A stretch of DNA of 6,513 bases from Syntrophomonas sp. (GCA_028709355.1 JAQVXF010000068.1:1-6513); one strand, 5' to 3'; positions 1 through 5,598 are shown, counted from the stretch's first letter. Notes: a model not told the origin generated them from the letters alone. A program made the numbers and translations.

Positions 1-342
1 CAGGCACCGTTGCTGATCGGGGTGGGACAGCGGGTTTTGGTGCCGACCGGTATAGCCATCGCCCTCCCCGATGTTTGTGAGGCGCAGATCAGACCCCGCA
101 GCGGATTGGCTCTCAACCACGGCCTCACCCTTTTGAATACTCCGGGCACCATCGATTCTGATTACCGGGGAGAAATCAAGGTTATCGTCATAAACTTGGG
201 GGACCAGGAATACATCCTGACCAGAGGGGAAAGAATCGCCCAGATGGTCTTTGCCCCGGTGCTAAAGCCAGAGATTGTTGAAGTAGAGATATTAAACAGC
301 ACCGAGCGGGGGTCGGGAGGATTTGGACACACCGGGGTGTAG
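1..342 (+). CDS. dut: dUTP diphosphatase (dUTPase), 3' part; 5' end outside window
   Basis: Hydrolyses dUTP to dUMP and pyrophosphate in the cytoplasm, keeping uracil out of DNA and supplying dUMP for thymidylate synthesis. The frame is open to the window edge, so the TTG at 10 is not the start. The 113 visible residues carry four of the five trimeric-dUTPase motifs: II (RPRSGLAL, visible residues 31-38), III (NTPGTIDSDYRGE, 46-58, with the expected catalytic Asp52 and uracil-pocket Tyr55), IV (RGERIAQMVFAP, 75-86) and the C-terminal P-loop-like motif V (RGSGGFGHTG, 103-112). Motif I (AGxDL) and roughly 30-35 N-terminal residues, judged from the usual length near 145-150, lie upstream. The C-terminus is intact and ends in TAG. 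Family assignment is very secure; the native start and promoter cannot be seen. Confidence 0.97.
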   Translation, partial: QAPLLIGVGQRVLVPTGIAIALPDVCEAQIRPRSGLALNHGLTLLNTPGTIDSDYRGEIKVIVINLGDQEYILTRGERIAQMVFAPVLKPEIVEVEILNSTERGSGGFGHTGV

Positions 343-406
343 GCTCAGTGTGTTGCACCGCAGCGATTCCGGCCTCGATCAGGGCAGCAGGCAAGGAGCT
401 TAAGCA

Positions 407-460
407 ATGAATCTCATCCTGTATACCGGGCTCTTACCTCTAAACGGCCGGGAATGGTAA
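407..460 (+). CDS. Possible 17-aa small ORF after dut (doubtful)
   Basis: A short ORF, MNLILYTGLLPLNGREW, starts at an ATG placed 8 nt after an AAGGAG (393-398), a good Shine-Dalgarno and spacing for this genome. It ends in TAA at 458-460. The same frame reopens at once and carries an ATG at 479 (35 codons, to TAG at 584-586), but that second stretch runs through the terminator hairpin at 484-520, so it is unlikely to be a gene. I recognise no family. It could be a leader or micro-peptide, the decayed remnant of a gene lost between dut and guaB, or chance. The region 343-554 holds nothing else that I can support apart from the terminator. Confidence 0.22.
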   Translation: MNLILYTGLLPLNGREW

Positions 461-483
461 TTGGTACCTAAAACCGCCATGAC

Positions 484-520
484 AGCGCAACTGGCTGCGT
501 CTGCCAGGCGCTTCTCTTTT
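484..520 (+). terminator. Intrinsic terminator between dut and guaB
   Basis: GCGC (485-488) plus CTGGC (491-495) pair with GCCAG (503-507) plus GCGC (508-511), leaving an AA bulge at 489-490 and a 7-nt loop. A484 can also pair with T512. The stem is followed by the T-rich run TTCTCTTTT (512-520). It lies about 140 nt after the dut stop and just upstream of the guaB promoter, so it most likely ends the dut transcript. It could act as an attenuator only if guaB were also read from an upstream promoter. Confidence 0.6.
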
Positions 521-554
521 CTGGGATCGAGGCAGATAACTGCAGAAGATGAAG

Positions 555-583
555 TTGTGATCGATGGCGCTTCCATTGATAAT
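555..583 (+). promoter_or_regulatory. SigA-type promoter for guaB
   Basis: TTGTGA (555-560) and GATAAT (578-583; five of six bases match TATAAT) are separated by 17 bp, the optimal spacing. Transcription would start near 590 and give a 5' leader of about 45 nt ending in the guaB Shine-Dalgarno. A small inverted repeat, AATGA-gata-TCATT (592-605), lies at the predicted start and might be an operator, but 5-bp arms are weak evidence. I see no PurR-box-like sequence and no purine riboswitch in this short leader. Confidence 0.5.
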
Positions 584-619
584 TAGGTTACAATGAGATA
601 TCATTATTTGAAATTTTAC

Positions 620-626
620 AAGGAGG
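620..626 (+). promoter_or_regulatory. Shine-Dalgarno site that fixes the guaB start
   Basis: AAGGAGG lies 8 nt before the ATG at 635. An in-frame ATG at 593 would add 14 residues, but it has no Shine-Dalgarno and would place this site inside the coding sequence. The protein from 635 begins MTDRFSKEGLTFDDVL, as IMP dehydrogenases normally do. Confidence 0.9.
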
Positions 627-634
627 CCAAAGAA

Positions 635-2089
635 ATGACAGATAGATTCAGCAAAGAAGGTCTCACTTTTGATGATGTTCTTCTGATCCCCGGACATTCG
701 AAGATCATGCCCCAAGACGTGGATGTCTCCACCCAATTGACCAAGAACGTGCGCTTGGAGACTCCCATCATGAGCGCTGGTATGGATACCGTCACCGAAT
801 CACGCATGGCTATAGCTATGGCACGGGAGGGTGGTATCGGCATAATTCATAAAAACATGACCATAGAAGAACAGGCCGGCATGGTCGACCGGGTAAAAAG
901 GTCTGAGCATGGTATTATTTCAGATCCTTTCTTTTTAGCACCCGACAACAAAGTCAAAGATGCTCTGAAGATAATGGAGCACTACCATATTTCGGGAGTA
1001 CCCATCACCGAAGGCCGCAAGCTGGTGGGAATCCTCACCAACCGTGATCTCCGTTTCGAAACGGACTTCGAGCAACCGATCCGCAACATCATGACCAGTG
1101 AAAGATTGGTCACCGCGCCGGTAGGCACCACCATGGAAGAGGCCAAGCAACTGCTGCGTAAACACAAGATCGAGAAACTGCTCCTGGTCGATGATGATTT
1201 CAACCTGATGGGGCTTATAACCATCAAAGACATCGAAAAGACCCAGAAATACCCCCGGGCGGCCAAGGATGGCCGGGGCAGACTGATAGTCGGAGCCGCC
1301 GTAGGTATCGCCAGGGATACCCTGGAAAGGGTGGAGGCGCTCAAGGACGCCGGCGTCGACGTCTTGGTAGTCGATACCGCCCATGGCCATTCCGAGGGTG
1401 TGATCCAGATTGTGCGGGATATCAAAGCCAAGTTCCCGACCGTGGAGCTTATCGCCGGCAATGTTGGAACCGCCGAAGCTACTGAAGCCCTCATCCAAGC
1501 TGGTGCAGATGCCATCAAGGTGGGTATCGGACCGGGTTCGATATGCACCACTAGGGTCATCGCCGGGATCGGCATCCCCCAGATAACAGCTGTGATTGAT
1601 TGTGCGGGGGTGGCCAGTAAATACCAGATACCAGTCATCGCCGATGGTGGGATAAAATATTCCGGGGACATCGTCAAAGCCATCGCTGCTGGAGCTGACG
1701 CGGTCATGATGGGCAACCTCCTGGCCGGCACGGAGGAGAGTCCCGGCGAAGAAATGGTGCTGCAGGGGCGTCGTTACAAGGTATACCGGGGGATGGGCTC
1801 GATCGCGGCCATGGCGGACGGCAGCAGTGATCGTTATTTCCAAGAGGGTGCCCAAAAGTTGGTTCCGGAAGGAATCGAAGGACGTATCCCCTTTAAGGGA
1901 TCGGTGTCCGAGACTATATTCCAGCTGGTCGGAGGATTGCGAGCCGGGATGGGCTATTGCGGGGTGGTCAACATCGAGGAATTGAAAACCACCACCAAGT
2001 TTATCCGCATCTCCAATGCAGGGCTGACCGAAAGCCACCCCCACGACGTATTCATAACCAAAGAATCGCCCAACTACCAGGTCCTGTAG
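635..2089 (+). CDS. guaB: Inosine-5'-monophosphate dehydrogenase
   Basis: Oxidises IMP to XMP with NAD+, the committed step of de novo GMP synthesis; a cytoplasmic (beta/alpha)8 enzyme, usually a tetramer or octamer. The 484 residues match the usual bacterial length. Visible elements: N-terminal LTFDDVLLIPG (10-20); an inserted CBS-pair (Bateman) module at about 92-205, which binds adenine or guanine nucleotides in the family; DTAHGHS (247-253); the IMP/K+ loop GPGSICTTR (299-307) with nucleophile Cys304; IADGGIKYSGD (335-345) for phosphate binding; RGMGS (385-389); the Arg400-Tyr401 dyad in SDRYFQ; and the mobile flap around EGIEGRIPFKG (412-422). All key residues are present. The Cys-to-Arg spacing of 96 equals that of the E. 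coli enzyme as I recall it. Start chosen by the strong SD at 620-626. It has its own promoter, and its stop lies 2 nt before the next start, which suggests translational coupling. Confidence 0.98.
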   Translation: MTDRFSKEGLTFDDVLLIPGHSKIMPQDVDVSTQLTKNVRLETPIMSAGMDTVTESRMAIAMAREGGIGIIHKNMTIEEQAGMVDRVKRSEHGIISDPFFLAPDNKVKDALKIMEHYHISGVPITEGRKLVGILTNRDLRFETDFEQPIRNIMTSERLVTAPVGTTMEEAKQLLRKHKIEKLLLVDDDFNLMGLITIKDIEKTQKYPRAAKDGRGRLIVGAAVGIARDTLERVEALKDAGVDVLVVDTAHGHSEGVIQIVRDIKAKFPTVELIAGNVGTAEATEALIQAGADAIKVGIGPGSICTTRVIAGIGIPQITAVIDCAGVASKYQIPVIADGGIKYSGDIVKAIAAGADAVMMGNLLAGTEESPGEEMVLQGRRYKVYRGMGSIAAMADGSSDRYFQEGAQKLVPEGIEGRIPFKGSVSETIFQLVGGLRAGMGYCGVVNIEELKTTTKFIRISNAGLTESHPHDVFITKESPNYQVL

Positions 2090-2091
2090 AA

Positions 2092-2550
2092 GTGGAGATC
2101 CTCCTGCTGCGCCTGGCTCTGGCCGGGATAGCCGGATTCATGCTGGGGCTGATCAGCAACCGTCAGGATAAAACCAGATCGGGGCGGGTATTCGCCATCG
2201 TGAGCATCAGTTCGGCTTTGCTCTATATTATAGCGGCCGGTATATATGAGGAGACCCCGGGAGTGGGGGATCCCGCCCGCCTGACTGCCTCCATTCCTGC
2301 GGCCCTGGGTTTTCTGTTCGCCGGATTGGTGCATGTCAGGCAAGATAGGCGAGGGGCTGGTACGACCACCGCTGCCGCCCTGTTGCTTAGCGCGCTGGCC
2401 GGTTTGTTGATAGCGGACGGTTCTTACACGACTGTGCTGTTAGGTATCTTCTTCTTCGTCCTGATTTACTGGATGTCGGGTTTTATTCGTGACCGCCAGC
2501 TTCGTACCAGGGGACAGGTCAAAGCCCGGGGCAGGAATAATCCCGGTTGA
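2092..2550 (+). CDS. Small membrane protein, divergent MgtC/SapB-like
   Basis: A 152-residue, strongly hydrophobic protein with five likely membrane helices (about 3-22, 33-51, 62-82, 91-108, 112-130) and a basic C-terminal tail (132-147). The layout follows the MgtC/SapB core: a short first helix ending in a Gly-rich turn (GFMLGLISNR), DPARLTASIPAALGFLFAGLV (60-80) where MgtC proteins have their GxGFLGAG helix, then GAGTTTAAALLLSALAGLL (88-106) matching the family's RGLTTAATLW stretch. The family consensus is only partly kept: GLERE after helix 1 and GFLGAG are altered, so membership is inferred. MgtC relatives are linked to growth at low Mg2+ and to F-type ATP synthase control in some pathogens; no function can be assigned here. 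The start is probably GTG 2092, 2 nt after the guaB stop with only a weak AGG upstream, consistent with coupled translation. The frame is open back into guaB, and an ATG at 2140 would cut helix 1. A corA gene, another Mg2+-related gene, lies about 1.8 kb downstream. Confidence 0.72.
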   Translation: MEILLLRLALAGIAGFMLGLISNRQDKTRSGRVFAIVSISSALLYIIAAGIYEETPGVGDPARLTASIPAALGFLFAGLVHVRQDRRGAGTTTAAALLLSALAGLLIADGSYTTVLLGIFFFVLIYWMSGFIRDRQLRTRGQVKARGRNNPG

Positions 2551-2593
2551 ACTTGTGTAGTACCGATGCACACCCGCAATAATTGTTAAGAAC

Positions 2594-2619
2594 CGCTCTG
2601 ACAGGGCGTAAATATTGGT
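2594..2619 (+). terminator. Weak hairpin with T-run after the MgtC-like gene
   Basis: CGCTCT (2594-2599) pairs with AGGGCG (2603-2608), including one G-U pair, across a GAC triloop. A TTTTT run occurs at 2619-2623, separated from the stem by about ten mixed bases. The separation makes it a poor intrinsic terminator, so partial readthrough into the radical SAM gene is possible. No convincing promoter is seen between 2551 and 2650; the best pair, TTAAGA (2586-2591) and TAAATA (2609-2614), is far from consensus. Confidence 0.25.
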
Positions 2620-2650
2620 TTTTCCATGGATAATACAGGGAGGCACGGCA

Positions 2651-3529
2651 ATGAGATATGAGGGCAATGTTTTTAGGCCACCCAGTGAGGCGCGGAGTTA
2701 TATTTTACAGTGTACGGTAGGTTGCTCTCACAACCGCTGTACCTTCTGTTCGATGTACAAGGATAAGAAATACCGGGTACGCAGCCTGGCGGAGATCATG
2801 GCAGATATACGCATGGCTAAGGAGTATTATGGTGATCTGTACAAAGTATTCTTAGCTGATGGCGACGCTCTGGCCATGCCCACCCCCGAACTGTTAGAAA
2901 TAATCTCGGTTCTCTATGATACTTTTCCCAGCTTGAAGCACGTCGGTATTTATGCCAGCCCGGATAGTATCCTGGGTAAAGAAATGGATGAATTGACAGC
3001 ATTGAAGGCAGCAGGACTGACCATTGCCTACCTGGGCGTGGAAACTGGTGATCGTGAACTGCTGGCGGACATTAGAAAGGGAGTAACTTACGAGGAGATG
3101 GTGGAGGCGGGCCGGAAAATCAGGGCAGCGGGCATTCTGCTGTCGGCCACCATCGTGCTGGGACTGGCGGGGCGCACCCCTAAAGCGGTCGAGCATGCTG
3201 TGAACACCGCCAAGATCCTCAATGAAATAAATCCCGATTATGTTGGGGCCTTGACCCTGATGCTGGAACCGAAGACCGAGATCTACCGGCGGGCCCAGCG
3301 GGGCGAATATGAACTGCCCAATCCCTTCGAGATCCTGGATGAATTGAGGATAATCATCCAAGGGCTGGATGTCCAAGGCACCGAATTCCGCAGTAATCAT
3401 GCCTCCAATTACCTAGCCATCAGGGGGAGGCTGCCGGAGGATAAGCAGAAGATGCTGGACCTGATCCAATCGGTCATAGATACCAACGACCGTAGTTACC
3501 TGCGCCCCGACTACATGCGGGCGCTCTAA
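2651..3529 (+). CDS. Radical SAM protein of unknown substrate
   Basis: A 292-residue, single-domain radical SAM enzyme expected to bind a [4Fe-4S] cluster and S-adenosylmethionine and act by a 5'-deoxyadenosyl radical. The cluster loop is GCSHNRCTFCSMY (24-36). Cys25, Cys30 and Cys33 give CX4CX2C instead of the common CX3CX2C; a further Cys21 ends the preceding strand. FLADGDALAMP (67-77) occupies the place of the GGE SAM-binding motif, and YLGVETGDRELL (127-138) that of the ribose/methionine-contacting strand. A late conserved-looking block, FRSNHASNYLAIRGRLPEDK (246-265), is familiar from uncharacterised radical SAM proteins of anaerobes. No B12-binding, TRAM or SPASM domain is present. The start is fixed by AGGGAGG (2637-2643), 7 nt before the ATG; an in-frame TTG at 2615 lacks an SD. 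It is followed after 49 nt by the DUF47 gene. The superfamily is certain and the substrate unknown; anaerobic or microaerobic life would fit. Confidence 0.93.
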   Translation: MRYEGNVFRPPSEARSYILQCTVGCSHNRCTFCSMYKDKKYRVRSLAEIMADIRMAKEYYGDLYKVFLADGDALAMPTPELLEIISVLYDTFPSLKHVGIYASPDSILGKEMDELTALKAAGLTIAYLGVETGDRELLADIRKGVTYEEMVEAGRKIRAAGILLSATIVLGLAGRTPKAVEHAVNTAKILNEINPDYVGALTLMLEPKTEIYRRAQRGEYELPNPFEILDELRIIIQGLDVQGTEFRSNHASNYLAIRGRLPEDKQKMLDLIQSVIDTNDRSYLRPDYMRAL

Positions 3530-3578
3530 TAACCGCAGCATTGCCATCGACGGTATATAACGACAGGGGAGGACGCGC

Positions 3579-4205
3579 ATGGCTTTATTTGGCAACAAGG
3601 ACGAAAATCTATTCTTTCTTTTCAACGAGAGTGCCCGGGTGGTTGTGGCCGGGGGCGATATCCTCAACGATGTGGTCGAAAACTACAACAATCTGGACGC
3701 CAAAATGGCTTCGCTGACAGCTCTGGAGAATGAGGGCGACCGCATCATCGAGACCTTAGTGCGCAAACTGCATACTAGTTTCATACTGCCCTTCGACCGT
3801 GAGGACGCCCTGCAATTGGTTCAGAAATTGGCCAGTACCCTTGATTATATAACCGGAATCATCGATATCCTCTGCCTGATCAAACAAGGCAAACCCAATG
3901 CGTGGATCAAGCAGATGATAAATGTGTTATACGAGGCGCTGCTGTTGCAAAGCAAAGCCATTCAACTGCTTTCCAGGATGGAGCAAAACAAGATGATGAT
4001 GCTGGAATATTGCGAGCAAATCCGGCAATTAGAACATAAACAGGATAAATACTACCGGCAGGGCTTAGGCGATCTGTTCGAAAACGAGAAAAACGCCGTC
4101 CGTATCCTAAAATGGCGGGGTGTCTACGAACATATCGAGATGGCCCAGGACCATATCGAGGATGTAGCCAATCTGCTGCGTAATATCGCCATCAAGTATT
4201 CCTGA
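3579..4205 (+). CDS. DUF47 family (PhoU-like) protein
   Basis: A 208-residue, almost entirely helical cytoplasmic protein related to PhoU. Two PhoU-type ExxxD metal-site motifs are visible, one per half: E50-D54 in LENEGDR and E152-D156 in LEHKQDKYY. D89 (STLDYITGIID) and the late acidic run EHIEMAQDHIEDVAN (184-198) complete the fold's conserved acidic face. The length fits the family. The ATG at 3579 is preceded by GGGGAGG (3566-3572) at 6 nt. In many genomes DUF47 genes sit directly before a PiT phosphate permease and are thought to modulate it. Here the 3' neighbour is a convergent corA and the 5' neighbour a radical SAM gene, so no transport partner is adjacent. Co-transcription with the radical SAM gene is likely (49-nt gap, no terminator seen). 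Family assignment is secure; the ligand and partner are not. Confidence 0.9.
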   Translation: MALFGNKDENLFFLFNESARVVVAGGDILNDVVENYNNLDAKMASLTALENEGDRIIETLVRKLHTSFILPFDREDALQLVQKLASTLDYITGIIDILCLIKQGKPNAWIKQMINVLYEALLLQSKAIQLLSRMEQNKMMMLEYCEQIRQLEHKQDKYYRQGLGDLFENEKNAVRILKWRGVYEHIEMAQDHIEDVANLLRNIAIKYS

Positions 4206-4256
4206 TGGGAGCAACAACTGGCGACACGCACCAGGGATAGAGTTGCTAAAAAGAAT

Positions 4257-4296
4257 AGGCCCTCGAACATCTTGCGGATGGACGAGGGCCTTGTTT
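4257..4296. terminator. Bidirectional intrinsic terminator between DUF47 and corA
   Basis: AGGCCCTCG (4257-4265) and CGAGGGCCT (4283-4291) form a perfect 9-bp stem. Inside it CATC (4268-4271) pairs with GATG (4277-4280) over a TTGCG loop, after an internal loop of AA opposite GA. On the + strand TTGTTT follows. On the - strand the stem is followed by ATTCTTTTTAGC, a better U-tract. It lies between convergent gene ends (stops at 4205 and 4314) and should end both transcripts, corA more efficiently. Confidence 0.85.
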
Positions 4297-4313
4297 GATT
4301 AGATGGAGGGCTT

Positions 4314-5291
4314 TTAAACCCACCTGCGGTGGCGGAAGAAACTCAACATACCCACCGCCAAAATCCCCATGCCCAGCAGGATGAACCACATGGTGAAAGG
4401 GTGTTCGCGTCCGGGAAAGTCGACGTTCATGCCAAAGAATCCGGTTATCACTGTTAGCGGCATCATGATTATACTGATTATGGTCAGGATGGTGATGATC
4501 TCGTTGGTGCGGCCGCTGACCACTGAGTAATAAGTCTCCATGGTACTATTGAGAAGGTCGCGGTAGGTATTGACGGTATCCAGGATGCTGTTGAGATTGT
4601 CAGCCAGGTCCAGATAATAAGGGATGTTGTCATCTTGGACGAAGAAAGAGTAACGTCCTTTAATATTTATAAATATGTGCCGCTGGGGAATCAGCACTTT
4701 GCGCAAAAGGATGATGGTTCGCCGCAGAGTGGAGATGTCCTCGGTAATTTGCTGACCTTTGCTGAGGAATACGCTGTCCTCCAGGTCGTCGATGCGTTCC
4801 CCCAATCTCTCGATAATGGGGAAGGAGTCATCGACTATATTGTCGACGATACGGTATAGCAGGTAGTCTGGTCCCCGTTTCATATAGTCGTTGGTCTTCA
4901 AGCTGACCCGGGCCACCTTGCCCACTGCCAGCAGCGCCACCGGGTGGATGGTGACTATATAATTGGCGCCGATGAAGACATCCAGTTCGATACTGGATAT
5001 TTCGTCCTCTTCCTCGGCCTCCTCGAAATAGCGCAGGGCGTGGAAGACGAAGAAATAGTAATCATCGTAATCGTCGATCTTGGCGCGGGGACTTTCCTGC
5101 AGGCAGTCTTCCAGGGCCAGGGGATGAAAGTCGAAAATCTGCCCGATATAGGCGAGTTCTTGCTCGGAGGTGTCGTAGAGATCTATCCAGAGCAGGTTTT
5201 CTGGCGAGGCCAGCAGTTCGCTGGTGGTGGCCAGGTCCACATCATGATACATCTTGGTATCGGCATGATTGTACCAATAAGTCTTTATCAA
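4314..5291 (-). CDS. corA: CorA-type divalent cation (Mg2+) transport protein
   Basis: A homopentameric inner-membrane channel for Mg2+ (in relatives also Co2+ or Ni2+). The 325 residues show the CorA layout: an N-terminal alpha/beta cytoplasmic domain with WIDLYD (35-40), ALEDCLQESPRAKIDDYDDY (59-78) and VFIGANYIVTIHP (105-117); a long helical stalk (about 140-262); TM1 (about 264-285) ending in the signature GMN at 287-289, here FFGMN rather than YGMN; a short, charged periplasmic loop (DFPGREHP, 291-298); TM2 (about 300-319) and a basic tail RHRRWV. The start is TTG at 5289-5291, chosen because AAAGGAGG (5308 to 5301 on this strand) sits 9 nt upstream and no ATG lies nearby. It is read toward the DUF47 gene and shares its terminator. 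A near-consensus promoter and a leader of about 203 nt with alternative pairings at the SD suggest regulated translation. Substrate selectivity (Mg2+ or Co2+) cannot be decided from sequence. Confidence 0.95.
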   Translation of the reverse strand: MIKTYWYNHADTKMYHDVDLATTSELLASPENLLWIDLYDTSEQELAYIGQIFDFHPLALEDCLQESPRAKIDDYDDYYFFVFHALRYFEEAEEEDEISSIELDVFIGANYIVTIHPVALLAVGKVARVSLKTNDYMKRGPDYLLYRIVDNIVDDSFPIIERLGERIDDLEDSVFLSKGQQITEDISTLRRTIILLRKVLIPQRHIFINIKGRYSFFVQDDNIPYYLDLADNLNSILDTVNTYRDLLNSTMETYYSVVSGRTNEIITILTIISIIMMPLTVITGFFGMNVDFPGREHPFTMWFILLGMGILAVGMLSFFRHRRWV

Positions 5292-5494
5292 ATCGCTATC
5301 CCTCCTTTTTTACACAGGAGGGCTACCAGACCGGTCGGTGCTGAAATGAGTCCCTCCTATTTATTGGGTTGCGGTTGGCAATCCTTGAGCATGACGATCG
5401 ATCCGCGGGTATAGGTTCCATTTCACCACCGCCTTCCAGATTAGAATTTGACCGGCATTATTGTTACAATTGACTTGTCGGTGCCGGCTCCTAG
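5292..5494 (-). promoter_or_regulatory. Structured 5' leader of corA with mutually exclusive SD pairing
   Basis: Read on the - strand, from the predicted transcription start near 5494 to the corA start. Three segments near the 3' end matter: AGGAGGG (5358-5352), CCCTCCT (5322-5316) and AGGAGGG (5306-5300), the last being the corA Shine-Dalgarno. The middle segment is perfectly complementary to both others. With the SD it forms a 7-bp hairpin with a 9-nt loop (GTGTAAAAA); with the upstream copy it encloses 29 nt containing a small hairpin (ACCGA-CCGG-TCuGGT) and frees the SD. Farther up, CCGGCA/TGCCGG and GCGGT/ACCGC arms allow more stems. I found no match to the M-box conserved boxes or to cobalamin, TPP, c-di-AMP or T-box signatures as I know them. 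The pairings are seen directly; switching is inferred. Confidence 0.45.
5452..5487. repeat. Inverted repeat in the corA/PBP intergenic region
   Basis: CCGGCA (5452-5457) and TGCCGG (5482-5487) are exact inverted arms, with an inner ACAA/TTGT pair (5466-5469 and 5475-5478) around TTGAC. In RNA this would be the first stem of the corA leader. In DNA it overlaps the candidate PBP promoters and could be an operator. Six-base arms alone are modest evidence. Confidence 0.35.
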
Positions 5495-5497
5495 ATT
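5470..5497 (+). promoter_or_regulatory. Candidate promoter for the PBP gene
   Basis: TTGACT (5470-5475) and TAGATT (5492-5497) are 16 bp apart. An alternative is TTAGAA (5441-5446) with TACAAT (5465-5470), 18 bp apart. Either would yield a leader of about 95-120 nt before the PBP start. Both are moderate matches, and both overlap the start region of the divergent corA transcript, so the two polymerase sites should compete. Confidence 0.35.
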
Positions 5498-5500
5498 AAT

Positions 5501-5530
5501 AATATACATGTATAAGCGGGCCATTGTCAA
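5501..5530 (-). promoter_or_regulatory. SigA-type promoter for corA
   Basis: On the - strand a perfect -35, TTGACA (5530-5525), is followed after 18 bp by TATATT (5506-5501), five of six bases matching TATAAT. Transcription should start near 5494, about 203 nt before the corA TTG. This is the best promoter match that I found in the window. Confidence 0.6.
5503..5514. promoter_or_regulatory. 12-bp perfect palindrome over the corA -10 box
   Basis: TATACATGTATA is self-complementary and overlaps the corA -10 hexamer (5506-5501), a classic repressor position. One such palindrome is expected about once or twice by chance in a window of this size, so only its placement argues for an operator. Confidence 0.3.
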
Positions 5531-5580
5531 TCAGAGTCAGGCATCCGGGATAGTCACGCAGCATAGCAAGAGTCTTTTCA

Positions 5581-5589
5581 AAGGGGAGG
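5581..5589 (+). promoter_or_regulatory. Shine-Dalgarno site that decides the PBP start
   Basis: AAGGGGAGG lies 9 nt before the TTG at 5599 but only 3 nt before the in-frame TTG at 5593, which favours 5599. An in-frame TAG at 5551-5553 excludes starts farther upstream, and the next ATG (5647) falls inside the membrane anchor. Confidence 0.75.
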
Positions 5590-5598
5590 ATATTGATT

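Noticed and set aside
455..480. T-box-like GGTACC sequence upstream of guaB
   Set aside because: There is no specifier loop, no full AGGGTGGTACCGCG-type box and no amino-acid-related gene downstream. It is only a 6-bp palindrome.
372..533. Distant inverted repeat GCCTCGATC (372-380) / GATCGAGGC (525-533)
   Set aside because: An exact 9-bp match, but 144 nt apart and without extension. Such a match is not very unlikely by chance in a gap of this size.
593..634. Upstream ATG at 593 as the guaB start
   Set aside because: It has no SD, overlaps the predicted transcription start, and would translate through the strong SD at 620-626. The 635 start gives the normal family N-terminus.
935..2044. 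Long antisense ORFs opposite guaB (369 and 249 codons, - strand)
   Set aside because: They mirror the codon bias of guaB, show no recognisable domain, lack convincing SDs, and overlap a certain gene completely.
4635..5414. + strand ORFs opposite corA (74 and 156 codons)
   Set aside because: Shadows of corA on the other strand; compositionally acidic or hydrophobic mirrors of the real protein, with no family likeness.
5292..5494. M-box (Mg2+) or c-di-AMP riboswitch in the corA leader
   Set aside because: Tempting because of the corA context, but the conserved boxes that I know for these classes could not be found by eye. Only the alternative pairing near the SD is claimed.
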